Source: Bradyrhizobium diazoefficiens (lineage in GTDB: Bacteria > Pseudomonadota > Alphaproteobacteria > Rhizobiales > Xanthobacteraceae). Taken from it: a stretch of DNA of 64,000 nt. A program made the translations under genes and the position numbers. Location: assembly GCF_016616885.1 (NCBI RefSeq), contig NZ_CP067102.1:4616501-4680500 (forward strand), read 5' to 3'. Of this stretch, positions 17,016 to 24,485 are shown piece after piece. The notes below the pieces were generated by a model. The model made no database searches. It was not told the DNA's origin and saw only the letters and a program-made list of their open reading frames with translations. Numbering within the stretch: position 1 is the stretch's first letter; each line of letters opens with the position of its first letter.

Positions 17016-18836
17016 ATGAGTACTGCCACGACCGACACGCCCAAATCCGGGACAAAGTTTGAAACGAAGTTCGACGCTGAAGCCTTCGCGATGAATGTCG
17101 CGCGGGCCATGGAGAGCGGCGGCAAGGCGCTCGCCGCGTATCTGAAGCCGCGCGAAACCGGCGAGGTGCAGGACCGTCCGCCGGCCGAGCTCGCCGAAGT
17201 CGTCAAGACCTTCACGTCGGTCGCCGAATACTGGCTGTCGGACCAGTCGCGTGCGTCCGACGTCCAGACCAAGCTCGCCAAGGACTATCTCGATCTCTGG
17301 GGCTCGGCGGCACGGCGGATGGCAGGCCAGGAGACTCAGCCCGCGATCGCGCCCTCGCCGCGCGACAAGCGCTTTGCCGATCCGGAATGGAAGTCGAACC
17401 AGTTCTTCGATTTCATGATGCAGCTCTATCTGCTCACGACCAAATGGGCGCAGGAGCTGGTGCACAATGCCGAGGGGCTCGATCCGCAGACGCGGCGCAA
17501 GGCCGAATTCTACATGCAGCAACTCACCAACGCGATCTCGCCGTCGAACTTCGTGCTGACCAATCCGGAGGTGTTGCGCGAAACGGTTGCAAGCAGCGGC
17601 GAGAACCTCGCGCGCGGGCTGACGATGCTGGCGGAGGACATCGCCGCCGGCAAGGGCATGCTGAAGATCCGCCAGTCCAATCCGGACAACCTCGTCGTCG
17701 GCGTCAACATGGCGACGACGCCGGGCAAGGTGATCTACCAGAACGAGATGATGCAGCTGATCCAGTATTCTCCGACCACGGAGAAGGTGCTGCGCACGCC
17801 GCTGTTGATCGTGCCGCCCTGGATCAACAAGTTCTACATTCTCGATCTCAAGCCGGAGAAGTCCTACATCAAGTGGTGCGTCGACCAGGGCATCACCGTG
17901 TTCGTGATCTCATGGGTCAATCCCGACAAGCGGCTCGGTGCCAAGAGCTGGGAAGATTACATGAAAGAAGGCGTCCTCACGGCGATGGACGTGATCGAGC
18001 GGGTCACCGGCGAGATGAAGGTGCACACCGCCGGTTATTGCGTCGGCGGCACCATGCTCGCGACCACGCTGGCCTGGCTCGCCGAGAAGCGGCGCCAGCG
18101 CGTGACCTCTGCGACGTTCTTTGCCGCCCAGGTCGACTTCACCCATGCCGGCGATCTCCTGGTGTTCGTCGACGAGGAGCAGATCGCAGCCCTCGAGCAG
18201 GACATGAAGACGTCCGGCGTGCTCGAAGGCTCCAAGATGGCGATGGCCTTCAACATGCTGCGCTCGAACGACCTGATCTGGTCCTACGTGGTCAGCAACT
18301 ACCTGAAAGGCCAGCAACCGAGCGCGTTCGACCTGCTGCACTGGAATTCCGACGCGACGCGGATGACCCAGGCGAACCATTCCTACTATTTGCGCAACTG
18401 CTATCTGGAGAACCGGCTGTCGACCGGGACCATGGTGCTCGACAACACCCTGCTCGATCTCTCCAAGGTCATGGTGCCCGTCTACAACCTTGCCACGCGG
18501 GAGGACCACATCGCGCCGGCAGAGTCGGTGCTGTACGGCTCGCAGTTCTTCGGCGGGCCCGTGAAATACGTGCTGTCCGGCTCCGGCCACATCGCCGGCG
18601 TCGTCAATCCGCCGGCCTCGAACAAATATCAGTACTGGACCAACGACAACATCAAGGACGTCAACGTCGCCCAGTGGATGAAAGGCGCGGTGGAGCACAA
18701 GGGCTCGTGGTGGCCAGACTGGCGCGAATGGCTCGGCGGGCTCGATCCGGAGGAAGTGCCTGCGCGCAGCGTCGGTACCGAGGCCTTGCCGCCGATCGAG
18801 GACGCCCCGGGCAGCTATGTCAGGGTTCGCGCATAG
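17016..18836 (+). CDS. phaC: class I poly(3-hydroxyalkanoate) synthase
   Basis: A 606-residue polymerase that builds polyhydroxybutyrate-type storage polyester from (R)-3-hydroxyacyl-CoA at granule surfaces. The lipase-like box is GYCVGGT with nucleophile Cys342. The remaining triad residues are Asp497 (REDHIAP) and His525 (GSGHIAG). The N-terminal helical region up to about 200 and the size place it in class I, which needs no PhaE or PhaR partner. phaA, phaB and phasins are not in this window. Confidence 0.97.
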   Translation: MSTATTDTPKSGTKFETKFDAEAFAMNVARAMESGGKALAAYLKPRETGEVQDRPPAELAEVVKTFTSVAEYWLSDQSRASDVQTKLAKDYLDLWGSAARRMAGQETQPAIAPSPRDKRFADPEWKSNQFFDFMMQLYLLTTKWAQELVHNAEGLDPQTRRKAEFYMQQLTNAISPSNFVLTNPEVLRETVASSGENLARGLTMLAEDIAAGKGMLKIRQSNPDNLVVGVNMATTPGKVIYQNEMMQLIQYSPTTEKVLRTPLLIVPPWINKFYILDLKPEKSYIKWCVDQGITVFVISWVNPDKRLGAKSWEDYMKEGVLTAMDVIERVTGEMKVHTAGYCVGGTMLATTLAWLAEKRRQRVTSATFFAAQVDFTHAGDLLVFVDEEQIAALEQDMKTSGVLEGSKMAMAFNMLRSNDLIWSYVVSNYLKGQQPSAFDLLHWNSDATRMTQANHSYYLRNCYLENRLSTGTMVLDNTLLDLSKVMVPVYNLATREDHIAPAESVLYGSQFFGGPVKYVLSGSGHIAGVVNPPASNKYQYWTNDNIKDVNVAQWMKGAVEHKGSWWPDWREWLGGLDPEEVPARSVGTEALPPIEDAPGSYVRVRA

Positions 18837-18893
18837 CGCTGCGGCGCGCGCTTTCGTATAAGCTCACGACATCGATTTTGGAGGGGACGGGTT

Positions 18894-19292
18894 ATGACGC
18901 GTGAATTGTTCTGGCTGACGTGCACGGTGATCCTGACCGGGATCCTCTGGATTCCCTACACCATCAACCGCTGCCAGGTGCGTGGGCTCAGCGGCGCCCT
19001 GGCCAACCCCTCGCGCGGCGACAAGCCTCAGGCCGAGTGGGCGAACCGCCTGATGTTCGCGCACGACAACGCGGTCGAGAACCTCGTGCTGTTCGCTCCG
19101 CTGGTGCTGATCCTGAACGCGATCGACTATTCCTCGAAATGGACGGTGCTCGCCTGCGTCGTCTATTTCTGGTCGCGCGTCGCGCATCTGATCGTCTATG
19201 CGCTCGGCATCCCGGTGTTCCGCACCCTCGCCTTCACCGTCGGCTTCCTCGCTCAGGTCGTGCTGGCGCTGGCGATCTTCAAGATCTTCTGA
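18894..19292 (+). CDS. MAPEG family membrane protein
   Basis: A 132-residue integral membrane protein of the eicosanoid and glutathione metabolism (MAPEG) type with four predicted transmembrane helices. The diagnostic segment is ANRLMFAHDNAVENLVLFAPLVL around residues 45-67 (given here in parts: AHDNAVENL after the second helix). Bacterial members are mostly uncharacterised; some have glutathione transferase or peroxidase activity. 57 bp after phaC. Confidence 0.85.
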   Translation: MTRELFWLTCTVILTGILWIPYTINRCQVRGLSGALANPSRGDKPQAEWANRLMFAHDNAVENLVLFAPLVLILNAIDYSSKWTVLACVVYFWSRVAHLIVYALGIPVFRTLAFTVGFLAQVVLALAIFKIF

Positions 19293-19315
19293 CCGCGCGT
19301 CCTGGATGCGCGGCG

Positions 19316-20182
19316 ATGCCTAGCGAATCCGGCCGGGATTTCGTTCAGTTCCACGATCTCGGCGCGGGCGCGATCCTGTCGATCATCGATCGCGCGCAGA
19401 TCCTCGCGGCGGCGTGGCACGACCGCGCCATGCCGCAACAACTCGCCGGCAAACGGGTCGCGCTCATCGTCGACGATGGCGGATGGAGAAACACGACCGC
19501 CTTCGACCTCGGCATCCAGGCGATGGGTGGCACCTGCGTTCATTCGCCCGTCAGGCTCGATGCCGCCGAGGCAACGGCCGACCTGGCGCAATATCTCGAC
19601 AATTGGTTCGACATTCTGGTCGTGCGCACCCGTGAGCTGTCGGCGCTGCGAGAGCTGGCGGCGAGCGCCCGCGCGCCGGTCGTCAATGCCAGAACGCGAT
19701 CGAACCATCCTTGCGAAACGCTCGGCGATCTCGCCTATGTCAGGAGCAAGAGAGGACATCTCGACGACCTCAGGGTCGTCGGCGTGGCTCCCGATGCCAA
19801 CATCCTGCGTTCCTGGGTCGAAGCCTCCATCGCCCTATCGATCAAGGTGACCCAGGTGTACCCCGCGAATTGGCATGTCCGGGACATCGCAAGCCCACGG
19901 TTCGAGGCCAGCACAGATCTCGACGTATTGCACGATGCGGATGTGATCATCACGGACTGTTGGCCTGAAGGCGCAGGCGCGGATCAACTGCGCGACTATC
20001 AGCTATCGGCATCGCTGCTCGACCGATGCCGTCCCGACGTCATTTTCCTGCCCTGCCCGCCGGTGACCAGAGGCCAGGAGGTCAGCGCTGACGCGATGTC
20101 GCATCGCGCCTGCCAGAGCCCGGCGGCGAAGGCCTGCCTGCTGCACGCGCAGAACGCGCTGCTGGAGTGGATCGCCGCCTGA
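19316..20182 (+). CDS. ornithine/aspartate carbamoyltransferase-like protein with altered active-site motifs
   Basis: A 288-residue homologue of carbamoyltransferases. The two-domain layout is visible: carbamoyl-phosphate half with NHPCETLGDL (family HPxQ, here HPCE), and substrate half ending LPCPPVTRGQEVSADAM, matching the HCLPxxRGxEV loop of ornithine carbamoyltransferases. The phosphate-binding SxRTR motif is replaced by GWRNTTAF, and the His/Cys before LP is altered. Either it binds a different substrate or it is non-catalytic. The ATG at 19316 was chosen because upstream sequence in this frame overlaps the MAPEG gene and lacks homology. Confidence 0.78.
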   Translation: MPSESGRDFVQFHDLGAGAILSIIDRAQILAAAWHDRAMPQQLAGKRVALIVDDGGWRNTTAFDLGIQAMGGTCVHSPVRLDAAEATADLAQYLDNWFDILVVRTRELSALRELAASARAPVVNARTRSNHPCETLGDLAYVRSKRGHLDDLRVVGVAPDANILRSWVEASIALSIKVTQVYPANWHVRDIASPRFEASTDLDVLHDADVIITDCWPEGAGADQLRDYQLSASLLDRCRPDVIFLPCPPVTRGQEVSADAMSHRACQSPAAKACLLHAQNALLEWIAA

Positions 20183-20331
20183 TCGGCGCCGCCGACTGTG
20201 AAGGGCAATCGCAAGTGTTGCCGAGCGATGACACTGCGGCAGAATCGAACAGCCCTCCGATTTGCATATACAGGTTGTCATCCATCCCCAGGTATATTCA
20301 CGCATCGCCATTGATTGATTCGGAACAGAAC

Positions 20332-21099
20332 ATGAATTGGAAGCTTGCATCCACGCTCGGCGCCGTCGCGCTGGCAGCCGTCGCGACCCAGGCTAACGCT
20401 GCCGATCTCGCCGCCCGCCCATACACCAAGGCGCCGCCGATGATCGCCGCCGTCTATGATTGGAGCGGCTTCTACATCGGCGCCAACGGCGGCTATGGCA
20501 CCTCACGCAACTGCTGGGACCAGACGGTCGGCTTCGCGCCCGGCGTCGCGGAAGGCTGCCACGATGCAACGGGTGCCGTCGCCGGTGGCCAGATCGGCTA
20601 TCGCTGGCAGAGCAGCGCATTCGTGTTCGGCCTTGAAGCGCAGGGCGACTGGGCCGACCTCTCGGGCCGGAATGCCAGCACCGTGTTCGGCGTCGCGAAC
20701 CGCACCCACATCGACGCCTTCGGCCTGTTCACCGGCCAGGTCGGCTACGCCTGGAACAATGCGCTGTTCTATGCGAAGGGCGGCGCCGCGGTCACCAGCA
20801 ATCAATACCGCGGCATCGGGACTGGCGGTCTGGCCGGGGCCGAGTTCGATGGTGCGAACGAGACCCGCTGGGGCGGCACGATCGGCGTCGGCTTCGAATA
20901 CGGCTTTGCCCAGAACTGGTCGGTCGGCCTCGAATACGACCACCTGTTCATGGGGCACCACGACGTCACGCTCACGGCCAATGGGGCGCTGGCGCCAGTC
21001 GGCACGTTCTCGCGCACCGACCGCATTGGTCAGGATGTCGACCTGATCACGGCCCGCATCAACTACAAGTTCGGCGGCCCGGTCATCGCGAAGTACTGA
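20332..21099 (+). CDS. outer membrane beta-barrel protein (Omp31/RopB-like)
   Basis: 255 residues: signal peptide 1-23 (ends ANA, mature start ADLAARPYTKAP) followed by a small eight-stranded barrel with alternating residues and repeated GxY patterns (WSGFYIGANGGYG, FGLEAQGDWADL, WGGTIGVGFEYG). The C-terminus GPVIAKY ends in an aromatic residue, as required for Bam insertion. The function is structural or immunogenic porin-like in related Rhizobiales. One of three paralogues in this window (others near 30 kb and 32 kb). Confidence 0.92.
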   Translation: MNWKLASTLGAVALAAVATQANAADLAARPYTKAPPMIAAVYDWSGFYIGANGGYGTSRNCWDQTVGFAPGVAEGCHDATGAVAGGQIGYRWQSSAFVFGLEAQGDWADLSGRNASTVFGVANRTHIDAFGLFTGQVGYAWNNALFYAKGGAAVTSNQYRGIGTGGLAGAEFDGANETRWGGTIGVGFEYGFAQNWSVGLEYDHLFMGHHDVTLTANGALAPVGTFSRTDRIGQDVDLITARINYKFGGPVIAKY

Positions 21100-21103
21100 G
21101 GTC

Positions 21104-21237
21104 TCGTGTCCCGGACGCGGAGCAGCGTGCAAGCGCTGCTCCGCCGCGCCGGACCCAGACGGCTACAGAGGCAAAGCAAGAATCGCCCCGGCTCTGCAGC
21201 GCACCGCCGAGAGGCGCTGCGCTGCGTCCGGGGCGCG
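21104..21237. repeat. pair of GC-rich palindromes, dispersed-repeat-like
   Basis: Two hairpins lie between the convergent porin and argC genes. The first has 11-bp arms GCGGAGCAGCG / CGCTGCTCCGC (21117-21127, 21134-21144). The second has outer arms GCCCCGG / CCGGGGC (21185-21191, 21228-21234) with inner arms GCAGCGCA / TGCGCTGC. This resembles the repetitive intergenic palindromes of Bradyrhizobium and may also end transcription from both sides. Confidence 0.6.
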
Positions 21238-21245
21238 AGCGTGCC

Positions 21246-22244
21246 TCACTCCTCCGGCAGACCCAGCATCAGCCGCATGTTCTGCACGGCTGCGCCCGAG
21301 GCGCCCTTGCCGAGATTGTCCAGCCGCGCGACCAGCACCGCCTGGTGATACTTGTCGCTGGCGAAGACGTAGAGCTCGAGCATGTTGGTCTCGTTAAGCG
21401 CTTCCGGCTCGATACGGCCGCCCTTTGACGCCTCGTTCTGGAGCGGCATCGCCGTGACGTAGTTTGAACCTGCGTAGCGCTTGGCCAGCGCGGCCTGCAG
21501 GTCCGCGCCGCTGGGCTTGCCCGGCAGCGTGTCGAGCTGAAGCGGGATCGAGACCAGCATGCCCTGCCGGTAATTGCCGACCGACGGGATGAAGATCGGC
21601 CGCCGCGTCAGGTTCGAATAGAGCTGCAGTTCGGGCAAATGCTTGTGCTCGAAGCCGAGGCCATAGAGCTCGAACGACGGCGCGCTGCCGTCTTCAAAGC
21701 TCGCGATCATCGACTTGCCGCCCCCGGAATAGCCGCTCACCGCATTGACGCTGATCGGATAGTCAGGCGGCAGCAGCCCGGCATCGACGATCGGCCGCAG
21801 CAGCGCGATGCCGCCGGTCGGATAGCAGCCGGGATTGGAGACATTCTTCGCAGCCTTGATTTTGCCGGCCTGGTCCGGCGCCAGCTCCGCAAAACCGTAA
21901 GCCCAGTCCGGCGCGACCCGGTAGGCGGTCGAGGCGTCCAGCACCTTCGGCCCTGCAGCGCCCATGCTGTCGATCAGCGCGACCGTCTCCTTGGCGGCGT
22001 CATCAGGCAGACAGAGGATGACGAGATCCACCTCCGCCATCAGCGCCTTCTTGGCCGCGGGATCCTTGCGCTTGTCGTCGGCGATGGTCTTCACCACGAC
22101 GTCGTTCTGGAGCTTGAGCCGCTCGTTGATGCCGAGCCCGGTGGTGCCGGAGCCGCCATCGACGAAGACGGTGGCGGGCTTCTTGGCTGCGCTGGAGGAC
22201 GGAGCCTGATTGGTGTCAACGAGACTGGTTTCAGAAAGACTCAT
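21246..22244 (-). CDS. argC: N-acetyl-gamma-glutamyl-phosphate reductase, type 2
   Basis: A 332-residue NADPH-dependent reductase of the short type 2 ArgC class. Motifs: [14 protein letters not shown] (nucleotide loop), [11 protein letters not shown], catalytic cysteine in NPGCYPTGG, and the [11 protein letters not shown] segment. It reduces N-acetylglutamyl phosphate to the semialdehyde in arginine synthesis. A separate type 1 ArgC lies immediately upstream on the same strand (193 bp gap), so two non-orthologous isozymes sit side by side. The start ATG overlaps the stop codon of a methyltransferase remnant (ATGA). Confidence 0.93.
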   Translation of the reverse strand: MSLSETSLVDTNQAPSSSAAKKPATVFVDGGSGTTGLGINERLKLQNDVVVKTIADDKRKDPAAKKALMAEVDLVILCLPDDAAKETVALIDSMGAAGPKVLDASTAYRVAPDWAYGFAELAPDQAGKIKAAKNVSNPGCYPTGGIALLRPIVDAGLLPPDYPISVNAVSGYSGGGKSMIASFEDGSAPSFELYGLGFEHKHLPELQLYSNLTRRPIFIPSVGNYRQGMLVSIPLQLDTLPGKPSGADLQAALAKRYAGSNYVTAMPLQNEASKGGRIEPEALNETNMLELYVFASDKYHQAVLVARLDNLGKGASGAAVQNMRLMLGLPEE

Positions 22245-22436
22245 GGCACGATCCTTTCGAGCTTGTTCGTGTCTCCGCCGGCGCCGCGGCCGAGCTCGAG
22301 TATTTTGGCTTTCGGCGACAGCAGCGTTAGGAGGGCAGTCAGCCTGGCCTGGTGCGAGGTGATCTCGCGCCAGGCATAGGCCTCGGCGTTGCTCCGGTAG
22401 AATTGCGGCGTCCCCTCATCCGCGCCGGCACCTCGC
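22241..22436 (-). pseudogene. remnant of a SAM-dependent methyltransferase (N-terminal part)
   Basis: The frame encodes about 60 residues containing [11 protein letters not shown] and then [12 protein letters not shown], the start and motif I (family LDLGCGSG) of small class I methyltransferases. It then stops at TGA overlapping the argC ATG. The rest of the fold (about 130 residues) is missing, no ATG/GTG start fits the family N-terminus, and the usual Cys of motif I is Arg. Read by translating the gap between the two argC genes. Confidence 0.7.
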
Positions 22437-22437
22437 T

Positions 22438-23487
22438 TTATGGAAATAGTGCGATCTGCTCCAGCCCCGCGGTTTCAGGAAATCCGAACATCAGGTTCAT
22501 GTTCTGGATCGCCTGACCGGCCGAGCCCTTCACCAGATTGTCGAGCGTTGAAAGCACGATCGCCCGATCCTTGATGCGGTCGGCGACGACACCGATCTGA
22601 ACATAGTTGGAGCCGCGTACGTTCTGCGTCTGCGGCAGCACGCCCTTTTTGGCGACATGCACGAACGGCTCGTTGGCGTACGCTTTCTGCAGCGCTGCCC
22701 GCAGATCGTCGGGCGTTGCACCGTTGAGCTTGACGTAGGAGGTGCAGAACTCGCCCCGCGCCATCGGAATCAGATGCGGCGTGAAATTCACCGTTACCGC
22801 GGAGCCTGCCGCGACGCCGATTTCCTGCTCGATTTCAGGCGCGTGTCGGTGAGTGCCGACCGAATAGGGCGACAGCCCTTCGCCCGCTTCGCTGAACAGC
22901 GTGTTCTGCTTCAGCCCGCGGCCGGCGCCGGTGACGCCCGATTTCGCGTCGATGATGATGTCGTCAACGTCGATCAGCTTGGCCTTCGCCAGCGGAACCA
23001 GCGCCAGCAACACCGCCGTCGGATAGCAGCCGGGACAGGCGACCAGCCGGGCGGAAGTGATCTTCTCCCGGTAGAATTCGGTCAACCCATAGACAGCCTC
23101 GCCTTGCAGTTCGAGCGCACGATGCTCATGGCCGTACCACTGTGCATAGGTATCCTTGTCGCGCAGCCGGAAATCCGCGGACATGTCGAGGATCTTGATC
23201 TTGGGATTAGCCTTGAGCACGGCCGCGATGATCTCCTGCGTGGTGCCGTGTGGCAGCCCGCAGAGCACCGCGTCGAGCTTGGTCCAGTCGACCTTTTCCC
23301 ACTCCACGAGTTTTGGCAGGTCGAGCATGAAGAAGTGCGGAAACACCTCGCTCATGGCCTTGCCCGCATGGGTGTTGGCGGTAAGCGCCGTGATCTCGGC
23401 ATTCGGATGCCGCGCCAGCAGGCGCACCGCGTCGGCTCCAGTGTAGCCGGACGCGCCGAGAATGCCGATCTTCTTCTTCGTGCTCAT
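22438..23487 (-). CDS. argC: N-acetyl-gamma-glutamyl-phosphate reductase, type 1
   Basis: A 349-residue ArgC of the long type: GILGASGYTGADAVRLL nucleotide loop, LPHGTTQEI, DMSADFRL, catalytic Cys in VACPGCYPTA and the SGVTGAGRGLK segment. Third step of arginine biosynthesis. The ATG at 23487 overlaps the last base of the paiB-like stop codon (TGATG), and AAAGGGG lies upstream. An in-frame GTG one codon earlier is possible. The overlap implies translational coupling with the upstream gene. Confidence 0.95.
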   Translation of the reverse strand: MSTKKKIGILGASGYTGADAVRLLARHPNAEITALTANTHAGKAMSEVFPHFFMLDLPKLVEWEKVDWTKLDAVLCGLPHGTTQEIIAAVLKANPKIKILDMSADFRLRDKDTYAQWYGHEHRALELQGEAVYGLTEFYREKITSARLVACPGCYPTAVLLALVPLAKAKLIDVDDIIIDAKSGVTGAGRGLKQNTLFSEAGEGLSPYSVGTHRHAPEIEQEIGVAAGSAVTVNFTPHLIPMARGEFCTSYVKLNGATPDDLRAALQKAYANEPFVHVAKKGVLPQTQNVRGSNYVQIGVVADRIKDRAIVLSTLDNLVKGSAGQAIQNMNLMFGFPETAGLEQIALFP

Positions 23488-24170
23488 CACACGCCCCTTT
23501 CAGGCGCAATCGCTTGTTGTGTTTGTACCGCATCTGTTGCGAAGGCCAACGGTCTTGCTTCGCGCATCAGGCCTGCGATCGTGCGCGAGTCCGCATCCGC
23601 CTGCGAGCCCAACGCACCGCTGAGCGCCGCGTAATCGGCGTCGGATTTGTGCTGATTGAGTTTGAAGCTGCCTTCGACCTCTTCAACCGTCATGACCAGA
23701 CCCACAATCCCCTTCTTCAGCGCCTCGAGCCGGCCTGCGGTCATCTTCGCCGAAGTCCACGGCGTCTTCGGCAGCAGCCAGCTCTCGAACTTGTCGCTGA
23801 GCGTGTCGATCTGCACCGCCAGCTCGCCGTCCGACAACAACCGCACCGGGCCACTCAGATGCACCGACTGGTAGAGCCAGGTTGGCACCTGATCCGGCGA
23901 GACGTACCAGTCGGGCGATACATAGGCATCGGGGCCATTGATCGCGAGCAACCAGGACGTCACGCCGTCCGCAAGCTTTACCAGCGGATTGTGACGGGCG
24001 ACATGAAAGGCGGCCTGCGGCGTGCCGTCGGCGGCGTAGGTCAAATAGAACGGCAGCGGCGAGGCGACAGGCTTGTGGCCGTCGAAGGCGCACATGGTGC
24101 CGAAGCCGCGGTCGCCCGCGAATTTCAGGCTCGCGGCGCGGTCCGGCTTGAAAAAGGGTGGCGTGTACAT
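23487..24170 (-). CDS. PaiB-like FMN-binding negative transcriptional regulator
   Basis: A 227-residue split-barrel flavin-binding protein of the PaiB family. It starts MYTPPFFK, with ASPLPFYL, FHVARHNPL and KMTAGRLEALKKGIVGLVM as the conserved blocks. In Bacillus PaiB is linked to negative control of sporulation and protease genes; in proteobacteria the role is not settled. It is co-transcribed with, and overlaps, type 1 argC. Its own start is about 100 bp after the poly-Arg leader ORF and about 180 bp after a near-consensus promoter. Confidence 0.9.
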   Translation of the reverse strand: MYTPPFFKPDRAASLKFAGDRGFGTMCAFDGHKPVASPLPFYLTYAADGTPQAAFHVARHNPLVKLADGVTSWLLAINGPDAYVSPDWYVSPDQVPTWLYQSVHLSGPVRLLSDGELAVQIDTLSDKFESWLLPKTPWTSAKMTAGRLEALKKGIVGLVMTVEEVEGSFKLNQHKSDADYAALSGALGSQADADSRTIAGLMREARPLAFATDAVQTQQAIAPERGV

Positions 24171-24270
24171 CGTGGTCTCCTGCTGGGCCTTGTTGGGGGG
24201 CCGCCGGATCAGATCGCGCTGACAGGAGAGAGAATGCCGCGGATCGGATCCAGCGGCAAAGACGATGATC

Positions 24271-24348
24271 TCAAACGCGATCGACCGCCCAAACCGCTAA
24301 AGAGCGGCGGCGGCGACGGGCGAACAGGATGGTCGCAGCGTTGATCAT
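24271..24348 (-). CDS. 25-codon leader peptide with five consecutive Arg codons (candidate)
   Basis: A short ORF starting with ATG at 24348, about two bases downstream of the predicted transcription start, encodes 25 residues. Residues 11-15 are five arginines (CGT CGC CGC CGC CGC) and residue 24 is another. It sits upstream of an arginine-biosynthesis transcription unit (paiB-argC), which suggests a ribosome-mediated attenuator or Arg sensor. A 7-base complement (GATCGCG in the ORF tail, CGCGATC about 60 bases downstream) could form an alternative stem. No U-tract terminator is obvious. Expression is inferred, not shown. Confidence 0.45.
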   Translation of the reverse strand: MINAATILFARRRRRSLAVWAVDRV

Positions 24349-24356
24349 GGCGCGGG

Positions 24357-24385
24357 GCTATAGGGCCGGCGGGTTCCTGGGTCAA
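24357..24385 (-). promoter_or_regulatory. near-consensus sigma-70-type promoter for leader-paiB-argC
   Basis: On the minus strand TTGACC (24385-24380), 17-base spacer, TATAGC (24362-24357). The start of transcription would fall at about 24350, nearly on the leader ATG, giving a leaderless leader peptide. The remainder of the 24171-24485 gap up to the serine hydrolase stop shows nothing else recognisable. Confidence 0.6.
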
Positions 24386-24485
24386 GCCCAAATCGGTCGG
24401 GACGTGATGGCGGGATGCCTGTATCGGAGCCGAACTTGTAGTAGAATGATAATAGAACCTTATACTTGCACCAGCCTAATCCGCC

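Noticed and set aside
24171..24270. Rho-independent attenuator terminator behind the poly-Arg leader
   Set aside because: Stems can be drawn, but no T run follows any of them, so I did not annotate a terminator.
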